DNA of 64,000 nt from assembly GCA_023014335.1 (NCBI GenBank), contig JAECYW010000018.1, positions 1,488,001-1,552,000 of the forward strand, read 5' to 3'. The position numbers and the translations under genes are program-made. This stretch comes from Galerina marginata (taxonomy: Eukaryota; Basidiomycota; Agaricomycetes; Agaricales; Galerinaceae). The notes under the pieces are model-generated. The model was not told the DNA's origin, ran no database searches, and saw nothing but the letters and a program-made list of their open reading frames with translations. This document shows, piece after piece, positions 1 through 11,309 of this stretch; the first letter of the stretch is position 1; each line of letters starts with the position of its first letter.

Positions 1-118
1 CCATGCTTCCATTTCTGCAGGTGTACGTTCTAGGAATAGGAAAGAGAGCGATACAATATATTGCCAGCGTCCAATGTCCAAGTAATACCTATTCGAATAG
101 TCGTAAGGTTACATTGCG

Positions 119-1649
119 CTATTTAACGACCTTCAGTGGTATAAAGACTTCCTGTTGGGTTTCTTGCTCGTTGGCATTGCGGAGGTTGAGAATCATGCGG
201 CTACTGAGCGTACACGAAATCGCCAAAGAAAACCCAATCGGCGCTTCGATAAGAATATTCTATGGGGTACACATTAGCTCTCAACCGAAAAATAAGGTTT
301 TACGAATTTACCGGTTCTAAGATCCATACAACGAAGCAAGTCAGGTAAGTGAGTCCGATTCTATATTATCGATGAGCCAACTAGATCAATGGTAGGTCAA
401 TAGGATATACTTACGCGAGGAAATACAGCAATGAGTCGCGAATGAGAATGTCGAAGAGACGCTGTCCGTAGATCATGCTGCCACTTTCACGGTACGACTT
501 GTAGGCGCGAACCATGGCCAAGACGCATAGGAGAACTTCGAAGGCCAGCATCGGTAACCAGAAGATGTAAAAATGACCAGGAACCCTCTCAGTCAAGCAG
601 AATTTGCCGCCTACAATGTCGTATGCAGTCGCTGCGTTTGGGTGCTTTGGTTAGGCAGAAATTCGACGGCAGTAGCTTGAACGTACCGGATAAACCCCTC
701 AGGCCGAAGCCCATCATGAATCCAGAGGCCGAAAAACAAAGTAGGAACGATCCGGCTATTAACCCGGTGATAACCTTACTTTTTGAATAAAGGGCGTATA
801 TTCGCATTTGAAGAATTACTTGACAAGAACCCATCTAGCGGCAGTGACGGTAAAAATAATGCCAAGGACTTACTATCTGCGAGCATGCAACCGAGTAGAC
901 CTGTCCATCCCTCCCATTGGTAGTATCGAAAGCCTTGAACGACCGTCAGGTTAAGGATTCAATATTTTTTAGGGAAAAAAAACGTACAGCTATCGTGAAT
1001 AGAACCGCAGGATTAGTCTGTTGGACGGAATTATAGGGATCCGAAATAAACGCACAGCTACACACATAGCGGTTACAATCGCGTTAATTTGGTATATAGG
1101 AAAGTAAACTCACTTCATTAGAAAGAGTAGGGGAAAAGAACGCTGTGCCGACCGACAGTTCAGTGTGTGGTCAGGATCCGTGAGGTTAGACAAAATACCG
1201 TATGTGTTGAATCTGAAGTCGTCGTCAGCGAGATTTTTTGTCAAATCAGGGAACTTACATTGCTGAAGCCAATCCATAGTAACGATTCTAAGGATAAATA
1301 TTAAAAAAACCGTCGACAAGGGAAGATTTTCTTTGCCTCGTACCACTAGAAACAATATCTTGACGAATGTCCACTTGCTCTTCTGTTTCGACTTCATTAG
1401 AAGTATCCATAAATAAGGGAAACGTAACTCGCCCAGATTGTATTCACCTATTACGGTTGATTAAACTGAGGAATGCGAAGCAGGGATACAGGAGAGCGAC
1501 TCACTTCGCGGTCAAAAGTGATTACTATTGAAAGAGTTTCTATTTAGTAACAGTTGAGGAAGTGAATACGGGACTTACACTGCTCGTAAAAGATAATCCC
1601 ATTTGACGCCACTAAGTCCATGTATATGAGTTACTGAAACCGCATTCAT
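119..1649 (-). CDS. DUF6533-like integral membrane protein (multi-exon)
   Basis: Reading the minus strand through about nine short exons gives a hydrophobic protein with the run of motifs seen in the agaricomycete DUF6533 family: ITFDRE, KWTFVKILFL, NRYYGLASA, FNTYGILSNLTDP, YYQWEGWTGLLGCMLAD, QMRIYALYSKSK, GGKFCLTERVPGHFYIFWLP, LFDILIRDSLLYFLA, YLTCFVVWIL and SCTLSSRMILNLRNA, ending at TAG 119-121. Several transmembrane helices are evident and no enzymatic motif is seen. Function of the family is unknown. GT-AG introns fit most junctions, for example donors at 1578 and 1504. The first ATG considered is at 1649, but exon 1 (1649-1579) and exon 2 (1539-1505) do not join in frame, off by one base. 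Either the true N-terminus differs or there is a 5' frameshift. Family assignment is good; the first exon is uncertain. Confidence 0.72.
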
Positions 1650-3539
1650 GATCCAAGATACGTACGTCGAGTATAACGTGTTGTTTGAATGCCTCTCAAA
1701 CTAAAAAGCACAACACTTGCGGGACCAGGGTAGGAAGACATCGTACGTTCCAAGGACGATCCATCACTTCGGAGGGCTCGCATTTAATAGTCGGCGAGAT
1801 GCGACCACTGAAGAAAGGAGCTCCGGCGATCCCTCTTCATCGTGAGTCCGGGTGCGATAGACTCCTAGCGGATGTGAGAATATCCTTGAGGAAAGTCAGT
1901 GGATGGCCGCCGAAAGTAAAGGAGGTACCTTCAAGCGTTCCTATAACCACGTTATGGTGCTATCGTCAAGACGGTAAACGCCAGGGCGCGTAAATTTGTT
2001 CATCCGGACGAAATGATGTCATGTTTCATTTTGGGAGCCATGTGCCGAAATGGTTGATCTCCGAGCCGTGTCTAGCCCTGCCAAGCCAGTCCGGTCGTTT
2101 GATCCGAACCGGATTGTGCGAATGTCGTGCGACTGTCGGTGTCGGTGTCAGTGCCACGCGATGGTCGAGTCTCGATGGCTAGGTTACAATATGATGCGGG
2201 GTTCCAAGGCTGGCTGTCTTAACAGGCAGTCTAAATCAAAAACTAGATGTATCATTGGCAAATTGTTGGAATGGAGGCGCCAGTTGGCAAGCCCAGAGGA
2301 GTAGTGAGTAAGTCCACCGCCAAGAATAAGATCGTCGCGTTCCTGCCAGTAGTTGATCTGCAGAACGTCGGTTGCAGTCGAGCTTAAAATAGGAAAAAAT
2401 CCTAGGCTAAACCAAAGTACCTACCACTTAGTACAGGAAGGAGCGAAGCGGACGAGTAGAAAGTGGGGAGCATACTCCTTTTGAGTTCCTTTGATCGTTC
2501 CTCGGCTTCCAGACCTAACGCGGGACGAGGACGCGGATATCGAGCTTGGAAGTTGCTTTATGGAAGCCGCAGTACTTCCTTGTAACTTGGGTCGTGGAGG
2601 GAGGAGCAGATCGAGGTTTCGGAAAAACGAGGGCCTTCAGGGGGCATATCCCGAGACCAGTTTGGACAAAGAAAGCGTCCGAATAATTAGCTGCAGATAC
2701 GGCCGCCCGCGCTGCTTGAGGCGATGTCGAAAATGCCTGATGTCGGCGTGCGAACAGTTGAAGGCGAAAATAATAGTTGAAACACCGAAGTCGAGAAAGG
2801 AGAGCCTGGATATGACTGGCAGACGAGAGAGAACAGGTTCTCGTCTAAGAAGGGGTTGAACGAGTGGCTGACAACACGGATGCGGAAAATTTTCTTTGAA
2901 AAGGCGACGAAAAGGTCCATTGCTCAGCCTGGATCAGTCACTGGTGGGATCGATTAGCCTTTGGATTGAAAATAGGAGAAGCATGTTAAAGAGCAATGGG
3001 AAGAATGGGTGCGAAGAAGGCCATTGTCAGATCGACCAAGAAAGAAACAAGAACGGAAGACAGAAAACAGAAAGCAAAGATATAATGTTCAGCGAGTCAA
3101 GTTAAAGATAATCGAACAGACAAGGAAGAAGAAAAGAAAAAAGAAAGGAGGACATACCGTTCGGCCACTCAAGCAAGTTATCAGCACTCCCCACCTCCAA
3201 ATGCGAGATTGAGGAGAAGGAGGAGAAGGAGGAGGGACTCGGGCTGACAGATCTTCGCGATGACCCCGTTCTCCGCTTCGGAGACTCGAACGGGGGATCG
3301 CGGCTCTTCGAGCGAATGCAGCAGTGGTGGGGATTGAGGTCATAACTTTGACTGTGAATGGGTATCTGCTTTCGATTGGAACTGGTGCTTGGTGCTGAGA
3401 TAGCGAACACGGCCTAGAATGAGGAAGAGGAAAGGGAAAACAGTCGCTTTGGATGCTGGCAAGTTTTCAGAAGGCGAGGCAATCGTTGGGGTCCCAAACG
3501 CCCTTTTTGTCGTCGTCACAGCTCGGATCCACCAGGCAA
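1650..3539. other. No confident gene
   Basis: Several ORFs of 60-120 codons occur on both strands, but none shows a domain, signal peptide or convincing splice chain. A purine-rich stretch at 3110-3240 explains the charged and low-complexity peptides there. The right part grades into the duplicated sequence that starts near 3540. Confidence 0.4.
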
Positions 3540-3957
3540 GACGAACGATGGACCACACAGGACAAGACGGCTCCATGGTCGATATCTTCGAATTGGACAG
3601 GCAATTTGTTGAGTTCCATGACGGTGGTCCTTGTCAGGTCCGGATCTTCGGAAGACGAATCTGTAGGAAACGATAAAGGAGCGAAGAAAGTCAGTAAGGT
3701 TTTGTCGAGCGATGAAGGGATAAAAGGAATGAGGCAGGAAATAAAATTATTTTAAAATCGGGACTGTCAAACTGCTGGAAAACGGCGTGGACAAGAACAA
3801 ATCAAACCCGACGAACGAACATCGAGAATAAAAGATTTGGAACAAGATAAAGCAAATCCCAATCCCAAGAAGACTCACCAAACGTCGCTCATCTGAGGTT
3901 GAGTCGTGACATGGCGATGGCGAGCGTCCAACAGAAGACGTCAGCGGATGTTTGAAC
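3540..3957 (+). repeat. Duplicated sequence, left copy (interrupted at 3957)
   Basis: This stretch resembles 55540-55965 in the same orientation. Shared landmarks include the GGATCTTCGGAAGAC block (3643 and about 55649), ACCAAACGTCGCTCATCTGAG (about 3884 and 55882) and CAACAGAAGACGTCAG (about 3928 and 55938). Similarity here ends abruptly at the 9-mer TGTTTGAAC (3949-3957) and resumes at a second TGTTTGAAC at 14930. The 55 kb copy runs on without a break. No gene product is recognised in either copy. Confidence 0.75.
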
Positions 3958-3976
3958 CACCTAGTGCTGTCCGTAT

Positions 3977-4019
3977 TGTGCATAATTCAATTCTAATTAG
4001 AATCGATTCATTATGCACA
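3977..4019. repeat. Palindrome at left end of outer element
   Basis: TGTGCATAAT and ATTATGCACA bracket an inner TCTAATTAGA palindrome. The arrangement matches 14868-14914 at the opposite end of the outer insertion in inverted orientation, so it is probably terminal or subterminal structure of that element. Confidence 0.75.
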
Positions 4020-5005
4020 CTGGGCTCTAAGTTAGAATTGGCTACTATGAATATTTCTATTCTAATGAGAGGTCTGCTTTAAATGGATACTCCAGTATAC
4101 CTAACCTCTCCCGCCAATGCTCGCTCCGATCAGGGATCTCGATTTATCAATACCCCTGTACTGCTTTGTGCGGGTGCTGTTATTACCGTATGCCGATTCC
4201 CAACTCCCGTGTATCTTACTCGAGTAAATGGTCCGAGAGAGGCGGCACCATATCGAGCGACAGGGTGAAATCACGCCACTATTAATGAGCGCCGCCGTGT
4301 TCCGCAGACTGCCCTCCGACGCTGAATTTCGCCAATTTGCGTGATAGGCGCCGTGCCGAACACAGCAGCTCTTCCCGTGGTTGTCTTAACGGAGGCATTT
4401 AGTAAAATGCCTCCGCTAAGCCGACGACCGATTCTTTTTTGTCAATTCCTCCTGTGCATATGCGCCGCACTCCATTATTTACCTCTTCCAAATTTCACTT
4501 CCGCCCAACAAATTCGAAACCTCATCCTCCTTTCTCCCCTCTCAGAATGTCTACTTAGCTTCTGGAATTTTGTCGCAGTTGCCTCTGTTGTTTGCAACGC
4601 CCACCTCGCTCTCAAACGTTATTTCCAGCCGTATCCATCGTCTACGGCCTCGATCTTTCTCCCGACTTTGTACCTCGACCCCCTGCTTACCAAATATTAT
4701 TTTTGTTGAACCTCTAAAACCCCGAATCGCACATCGGGGCCTCTCTATACGGCGCTTATTTTGTTGTGTTTTGCTTGGTACACGCTGTAGGCACATCATC
4801 ACTGAGTATTAAAGTTTCATGATAATAAGTGGTGCTGCAAGACAATTGATCAGGAACCCCGCACTCGAAAAGGCGGTCGTTAAACGAAGGCCGTGTTCCG
4901 GAACATTGCAAGAATTCGGTCAAGTTGTTTTCTATAGCATTAACTTATATTCAAGTGTTCGGTTCGTTTGACGGAATGAAGAATGGTTGGAAGTTATCTG
5001 ACATT
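4020..5005. other. Gene-free left part of outer element with one hairpin
   Basis: A 122-codon open frame at 4341-4709 (+) has no recognised domain and overlaps the hairpin at 4385-4420. No coding gene is supported here. The stretch ends in TATCTGACATT at 4995-5005, which recurs at 14174-14184. Confidence 0.4.
4385..4420. repeat. 36-bp hairpin of the CTTAcCrGAGGC family
   Basis: The arm CTTAACGGAGGCATTT pairs with AAATGCCTCCGCTAAG. Two other hairpins in the window have nearly the same arms: 9583-9618 and 52237-52272. Those two are embedded in a longer shared repeat, whereas this one has the hairpin only. Confidence 0.7.
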
Positions 5006-5010
5006 TAGTC

Positions 5011-5075
5011 CTGTTTCTACCGCGCCCCTAAAACCGTGTCAGAAAATGCTTATGTAAAGTGCGGACTTTGAAACC
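5011..5075 (+). repeat. Left terminal inverted repeat of the DUF6589 element
   Basis: Begins CTGTTTCTACCGCGCCCCT and continues to TTTGAAACC. The reverse complement of 14048-14113 matches with one indel and about three substitutions, all in the first 25 bp. A weaker match, TCGCGTCAAT, continues inward on both sides. Confidence 0.88.
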
Positions 5076-5186
5076 GCGTCGCGTCAATGTTGAGAGACGC
5101 TCTCAGAACTCTCGACGCGTTTATACCATATTAACGCTTTCTATCTTCACAAATTCCACTTGTATTTCATTATAACCGCAACTTCA

Positions 5187-8100
5187 ATGGATACCAATGT
5201 CCGAGTCGTCAGATCTTTCAAGAAATTGAAGCCAATTGCGGAAGTACCAGAAACCCCGCAGTATATCACACATTTCCTACCATCTCCTCCGGATTCTCTC
5301 CTTTTACTGTCTCCAAGTCCAAATGGCCAACCTGTATCGTCACCTGATGTATCTCTGGTGCCACCTCTCGGCTCTCCCTTCAATGACCTTGGTTCCCTTG
5401 GCGGATCTTCAAGTCAACCTCGACTCATTCAGCCTCCCCAAAACGACGCGCAGAAACTGTCATTGAAGTTCGAGAGAATGGAAGCTTTTCTAAAGGACTC
5501 GGGATTCGATTCTATTGGTGATTTCTTGAAGATTCTGTTCTACAACCCCAGCCGTGTCTCTGGAGAACCTGACCCTCGAGGCTCCTGTCATGCGAAGGCT
5601 GTTTCTCGTTTTCTCCAGGGACGAAACAAGATCAAAATGGCGGATATTATTCCCCTCATCTACGGGCACAAACATAGCGCACCCTCACCATCCTCACCAC
5701 GTTATTCCGAGCGTTATGCTCCATTCTCATCATCTGTTCCCCCCACTGAAATCTTTCACGCACGTCCATGTTTATTCACTTGGGCTACCAATCTTGTTGC
5801 TGCTTATATTCACCGTGAGATCTACGAACTTGGTGATAAAGATGAAAGTGTTCATCTTCGAGCTTCGACAAATGGCCGTCAACCTGATCACGTCAACCTT
5901 ATAACTTGGGAGGCTCTCGGAAAGTTTAGCATTGCCGGTCTCTGCGAGAAATACAAGGCTCGTGCACCCGTTTCTTGGCACCTCACGGAATCAATGGCTG
6001 CCTCCCGCAAGAACGGAACTGTGATTCTAAAGAAGCGCCGCCCTCATCCGATTGTAGGTCATTAGAGTCTGTTTATTTGTGTTCGACGCTTATCCATCAT
6101 AGATTCAAGTCGGCGCCATCAGCTCTTTCATACTCGCACGCAACCACTATGCAAATGGAGACCTTGCAATGGTCCTAGGTGTTTGGCACTTCGCGGCGAA
6201 ATCTCACATTGATGTCAAGCGCGTTTACAGCCGGCTCGGGAACATTGTTAGTGACACGACCATTCGAAAAGCACTTGACACTCTCACAGGATCAAGTCTT
6301 TCTGCCCTGCGTGCGGCTATTCAGGATGCAACTGAGCGAGGAGAAACAGAATTCGCTTTAATTATTGATAATGTCCAGGAGTATTGCCAAGTTTACGAAG
6401 GAGGAATTGCACGGGAGAATATTCTGAAGGTCGGAACTGCAGCTACCGCCGTGCGGCTCGATGACTGCAAGCCTGGCGCTTTTGATTGCAAGAGTCATCT
6501 TCTGCGCGTGATTCAAAAGGAGCGAAAAAATTTGACAGTTAACAGCCTGTGGAATGATATTGATTGGGTACACCAGCGATCTGTACAAGCTCTCCACTGG
6601 GTTCGAGTCCTAGTCGACTACCCTCCAGAACTCAAATTCTTGTCTACGGAGATCTCGTCACGGTTTCGTTCATCGCCTATTGCGAAGCATCGTATGCGCG
6701 AGGGACGGAAAACTGTTGTCCAGCCACTAGGAACGAATGCAGAAAAGGAGATTGAAACCCAAGGAATGGCACGAGCCATCATCGACTTCGACCAGCAGAT
6801 GGGCGTAACTCCTGAGGCCGCTGATAAACTGCTTTCCTGGGTTCGTGGAGACGGCGCTTCGTATGCAACCACACTTCGCCTGCAAAAATATTTGTGCGCC
6901 GTTCCGAATAACTACGACTCTTTCCGAAACCGAATTGCGACACCAGAAATTTGGCATGCGAAGGCCACAATGGTTAACTCAATTGCCGCAAACCATTATG
7001 GTCCAGCAACTTCAAAGGATCCGTCATCTCTTTCTCGCAGTTCAAGCCTGGCCGGTTTCAAACGGCCAAGTAATCTTAGCAAATGTGACTATTATCCGAC
7101 TGTACGAAGCATGACGTTAGTCTGGGAAGCACAAGTACTCGACTGTTGGAGGTACCTTTGTGTTTTGCATTCACATCTTCGGACTAACAGCTCTTAATTA
7201 CAGAGTGCATCTTGATGCGACGCCCGACCTCCTTTCGCACTTCAAAACGCTGGCGGCCAAAGGTGAATTGCCTTCGCTGGACACATTGCTCCACGAAGCG
7301 GACCTTCTTGTTGGTAAATACGCGTCTCAGGAAGCATACGAACAATGCCTATCTGCTGCAGAGTCGAGAGATGCACCGGAGTCAATGAAAATTAAGCCTC
7401 ACCCAACCGTCACCAGTTCAATTCAAAACCCGGATTCGGCGAACAACGACACCAATGCAGCCGCTGTTGGAATGGAATTTCAGGATGAGAATGCCGAAAA
7501 TGACCCACCGTCCCTTCCGACAGAAAACGTGCCCAAGGTTCATCAAGAGGCCGAGGATTTTGACGGAGACCGAGTTCTCGCAAACAGCATTCTTTTCTTG
7601 CAGGATTTTGGCTGGTGGACTGAGATTTCGTATGCAGTTCCAGAAGGTGACATTGGTCGGGCTTTTGAAATTTTGAAGGTGAACGCTATTTCAAAAGTAT
7701 AGCAATCATGTTCGACATTTGATATCATATTGACAGATCTGGATATTTACCTTTGCTGGATCGTCCCACCAAAACTACATGACGTACCTTCTCGAGGTTT
7801 ATTGCTTCCTACGATACGAGGCCTCGAAAGATCTTCGCGATGGTGTCCTCAATAACTGGCTCGTAAACATCACGGGAGAACTGGGGAAATGGATCGAGGG
7901 TGACTTACTACAGGAGCATTATAACTGCTGGCTTGAGGATCAGGTACAGAAAAGGGGAGGTGACTTCGACGACAAATTCTACCGAAGCACTCTCTCACCG
8001 AATGTCAATCATTTTTTACGCATCAAGGAAGAAATCGAGAATGCATTTGAGCTTTCAAGTCGCGCAAAAACACATACCTCCCCTCATTTGCGACATGAAC

Positions 8101-8777
8101 TTCGACTTCTCCTCGCGCTGTTTATGGAGGAACACCTCCATCTCTTTTGTTCTGGACGGTCTTTAGGGCATGCAGCACTAAACCAACTTAGCCGCGGTTT
8201 TGATCGACTTCAAATACGCAAACTGGAAGAATTCATCCGGAATACTACGACCTATGCAGACGTACTTGCCGATATTCTCGCCTTGAAACAAGCTAACGAA
8301 CTGGAAACAAACAACCCCCCAACAGCGGAAGAAGTCCGAGTTCAGCAACCGAATCATCCTGATGACGATATCGACATCGACCCACTTTCCAGCGACAGTT
8401 CCAACTCCTCTGATTCTGGAACTTCTGTGCCAGAAACCTCTGATTCCTTGTCGTCATTACGAGTCCTATTTATAGGGCTCATTCTTTTATCGTTCTTGAC
8501 CCACCCAAATTTTGGGCCTGCGTTACGCTCATTTAGCCGGCAAACCCCGAGACCTATTTTTAGCCGTGCTTCTATTTCTGTTATCGTCGGTCAACGTCCC
8601 CGTTCAACTTTCTCTTCACCCCCATTCCCATTTCGTCCCACTTGCATCGTCTATATCGCTGAAACAACGACGGAAACAGTAGAGACCCTGGTCCAGCGGA
8701 TGGTGCGGTTGACGGGGCGCGGTAGCTTGTTTCGCAGTGAGTCGCTTGCTCGACTTCTTGCTCGGGTTTTCGACTAA
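5187..8777 (+). CDS. DUF6589 domain protein, candidate transposase
   Basis: Four exons join in frame, 5187-6053, 6103-7151, 7204-7680 and 7739-8777, giving 1143 codons and a stop. The introns are 49-58 bp with GT-AG ends. The start ATG at 5187 is the first in-frame ATG, 112 bp inside the left TIR. The middle and C-terminal parts carry motifs I associate with the basidiomycete DUF6589 family: LIIDNVQEY, KHRMREGRKT, RGDGAS, EIWHAK, NHYGPATSKDPSSLSRSS, SMTLVWEAQVLD and FTFAGSSHQNYMTYLLE. Candidate acidic residues for an RNase H-like fold are D378, D539 and E631, with H574 between them; this triad is inference. The N-terminal 200 residues are Pro/Ser-rich. The C-terminus has an acidic Ser/Asp tract and a hydrophobic stretch. 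The intact frame and the TIR context argue for recent activity. Confidence 0.85.
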
Positions 8778-8869
8778 CAATGGTGCAGCGAGGTTGTATG
8801 CTGCAGCTTGTGAGATGTAGGCGTGGACGATTGCGAATCAGGCAGTCGATAAGTGGGCAAATTTGGTAC

Positions 8870-9300
8870 ATTTGCAGTGCGTTGAAGTCCGGAGTTCGTT
8901 GAAAACAAGGCGAGTAACTTTCAACGATGAATCATATGATATGAATGAAGACTTACCCGTTTACCTCGAAAGGCTCCCAAATTGTCCCGTCAATTTCCGC
9001 CCTCCTATGTCGTCGATGCAAGTAATGCCGTGCCAACCACGCTGCCTCCTTCACTTGCGCGACATGGGTAAGAAATGTACGCGTTGCCTTGTTGACCGCC
9101 GTGGATGTGCTCGACTGAATAGTCGATGGCGGTGTCCGTCGAGTGAGAGCGGGAGCGGGAGGGTGGCGTTGACTGTGCCGGCTTGCTGCTCAATTTGCGG
9201 TGAGTTTCTTGCATTGATTCCGTTCCTGGGTATTCAACTAACCTCCGAGCATAGATATATGCTGCGGCCAGAGAGGAATAGGAGGCGGGGATTGTGAATT
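8870..9300 (+). repeat. Diverged tandem repeat, copy 1, with a Cys-rich open frame
   Basis: This resembles 10030-10740: both have ACAAGGTGAGT/ACAAGGCGAGT, then CTTAC about 60 bp later, and near the right end CGGTGAGTT followed by CCGTTCC and a TAG acceptor. The plus frame contains GKKCTRCLVDRRGC and further Cys residues (CCSIC), reminiscent of small Cys-cluster proteins but without a usable start or full motif. It may be the remnant of a cargo gene of the element, duplicated once. Confidence 0.4.
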
Positions 9301-9318
9301 GGGAGTCGAGGAGGTAGT

Positions 9319-10008
9319 TAGTGTTTTGAAGTCCGGTTGCAAGACTGGAAAAAGACCGGGACCAGACCGGACCAAAACCGATCAGGACCGCAAATTATTA
9401 GGACCGGTCAAGACCACAACTGCAGTCCGGTCCTTGGTCCTCCGTGATCTCAAAAATCTTCAGACCGATAAAAGACCGGTTGCAACCGGTTGCAACCGGT
9501 CTTTTCCAGCCCACGAGACCAAGGCGCTGAGCTCAAACTCGGCGCTTAATCAACGCCAACGTGAGTTCCAAATGAAAGTTTTCTTACCAGAGGCATTTTT
9601 TAAAACGCCTCTGGTAAGAAAACCTTCGTTTGCAAAGGTTGGATGGAGCTTGATAGATCGGGAAATGGCATAACTTAGTGTAAAAATAATAGATAAACAA
9701 ATTTCAGACTATATTCTTTTGATTTACAAAATCTTAGACACATATAATGAAAAAAAAGTACTGCCCAGTGCATAAAATACGAGAATCACCTACAAAGACC
9801 AGTCTTGGACCGGTCGCCAACTGGTTGCAACCGCAACCGGTTCAGACCGGTCGCGCAACCGCAAAAGACTGCACAAGACCGCTCAGGACCGGTCCTGGTC
9901 GGTCCAGTCCGGTTTTTTGCAGAATTTGAGGGAGGAGGGACCGGTCCCGGTCCCGGTCCTGAGCTCGGAAGGTCAAAAAACCGGACCTGACCGGACTTCA
10001 AAACACTA
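9319..10008. mobile_element. hAT-type MITE, 690 bp
   Basis: The 8-bp target duplication GAGGTAGT is perfect (9311-9318 and 10009-10016). The terminal inverted repeats begin TAGTGTTTTGAAGTCCGGT and are perfect for 19 bp. An 8-bp duplication and TAGNG termini are hAT superfamily hallmarks. Both arms are packed with ACCGG/GACCGGT motifs in both orientations (about 9330-9510 and 9800-9990), like the subterminal transposase-binding clusters of hAT elements. No transposase is encoded. The centre (about 9576-9795) is a separate hairpin repeat that appears to have inserted later. Confidence 0.92.
9576..9795 (+). repeat. Hairpin repeat R52, copy inside the hAT MITE
   Basis: Starts with a long hairpin (arms AAGTTTTCTTACCAGAGGC and GCCTCTGGTAAGAAAACCTT), followed by TTTTGATTTACAAAATCTTAGACACATATAAT and about 60 bp more. 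The same order occurs at 52225-52450. A partial copy lacking the hairpin is at 10745-10835. Confidence 0.8.
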
Positions 10009-10029
10009 GAGGTAGTGGTGGGTGGCGGC

Positions 10030-10740
10030 AAGGCTGGACATTGACATTGGAATGTCTAAGTCCCGAGCTTGAGTGGGCTAGGAAACAAGGTGAGTAAAGA
10101 TACGATGAAGATATGAAGTTTACTTACTTGTTAAAAAGTGCAAACCATCAGTTTGAGTCGACGATGGCGGCGGCTGCAGGATGTTGAGCATCGGCTCGGC
10201 GCAGTCGGCGGGCAGAGGAAGAACTGTTATAAACGAGGTAAGCCTGTTTCCGGACTTCAGAAGAGAACGTTGCTGACCTGAATGACTTGTAGCTGTCCCT
10301 AAACCTTGATTTGCCGCGCAATGTCGTCGACGACATCCGCAAACACTGCAAGTCGATATCCAACCAATGAACGCGAAGTGGATGAAGCTGCGGCGGACTT
10401 TGTTGCGGGTGTGTCTCGCGTAGCTAACGCCTGTCCGCCTCACAGCACTCCTCGAGAATGGACTCAAAACCCGTACTCTGCACCCCCCGCCTCCGCGCCT
10501 CCAGCTTCAACCACTGAACGGACAATTGAAGGGAGGGGGCGGTAACGACAGCCAGTGGTGTTGACGATGCCGACTGCGGGGTGTAATCAAGACTGCGAGA
10601 CGGCGGGAGTGGTGCGAGCAAGAGAAGGAGTAAAAGCGGTGGTGTTGATGTGAGGCTGGCTGGCTTCTGGTTTCGCGGTGAGTTGGTCGCTTTGGTCCCG
10701 TTCCCGGCTTATTCGACTGACCTCTATCTAGATTGGTCAG
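10030..10740 (+). repeat. Diverged tandem repeat, copy 2
   Basis: Partner of 8870-9300. It retains the same splice-like landmarks but no convincing reading frame. The plus frame at 10306-10545 and minus frames around 10120-10620 are Ser/Pro/Ala-rich and unrecognised. Confidence 0.4.
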
Positions 10741-10744
10741 GCGC

Positions 10745-10835
10745 TGACGTCTACTTTTGATTTACAACATTTTAGACACATATAATTAAGAAAAGTACTC
10801 TCTAATGTGTACAGTATAAGAATTACGGATGATCG
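10745..10835 (+). repeat. Partial copy of repeat R52 (hairpin absent)
   Basis: Contains TTTTGATTTACAACATTTTAGACACATATAATTAAG and the following TGTGTACAGTATAAGAATTAC block, matching 9718-9785 and 52372-52442. It is truncated on the left, where the hairpin would be. Confidence 0.75.
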
Positions 10836-11309
10836 ATGACCCGTCAAATCTACCCGCGCGGGTTTCTGTACATCGTAATGCCGAGAACCTAATGACTCAG
10901 TGAGTACTCTTCCAATTTGCGGCACCTCTTGGTTTGTCGGTGTAGCAGGCAGACTGTCTATCCCAGGCTTGCCTACGTCCAGATTTAGATCGGTTTGTTC
11001 AAGGTTTGTTTTGTTCAAATGCTCAAAGAATAGGAGGTACGGTCCAATACCAATGCCCCGAGGAGCCAACCGAAGGTTGGCGACAAGTGGCGGGATCATT
11101 GAAAACTCGGAGAACCGGTAACTTTTGAGCCTGTAATTAGCTGCAGCAAGGCACTGGCAACATAGTCAATCACTGGTTTGAATACTCAAGTTAGATATGT
11201 TCTATGTTAATAGGGGCTAAGTAAAATGCATCATTTCGTAATTTGACCTGCTTTTGGTATTTGCATGTTGCTTAACTTGACTTGGGGAATGTGAAAAAGG
11301 GACTCGTAC
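10836..11309. other. No gene seen inside the element
   Basis: Short frames of 73-120 codons on both strands lack recognisable features. Part of the left edge may be a degenerate continuation of repeat R52, with a GCGGGTTTCTGTAC block that parallels 52470. Confidence 0.35.

Noticed and set aside
3089..3676. Several overlapping ORFs around 3.1-3.7 kb
   Set aside because: Frames on both strands overlap; none is conserved with the 55 kb duplicate, where the matching frames are broken.
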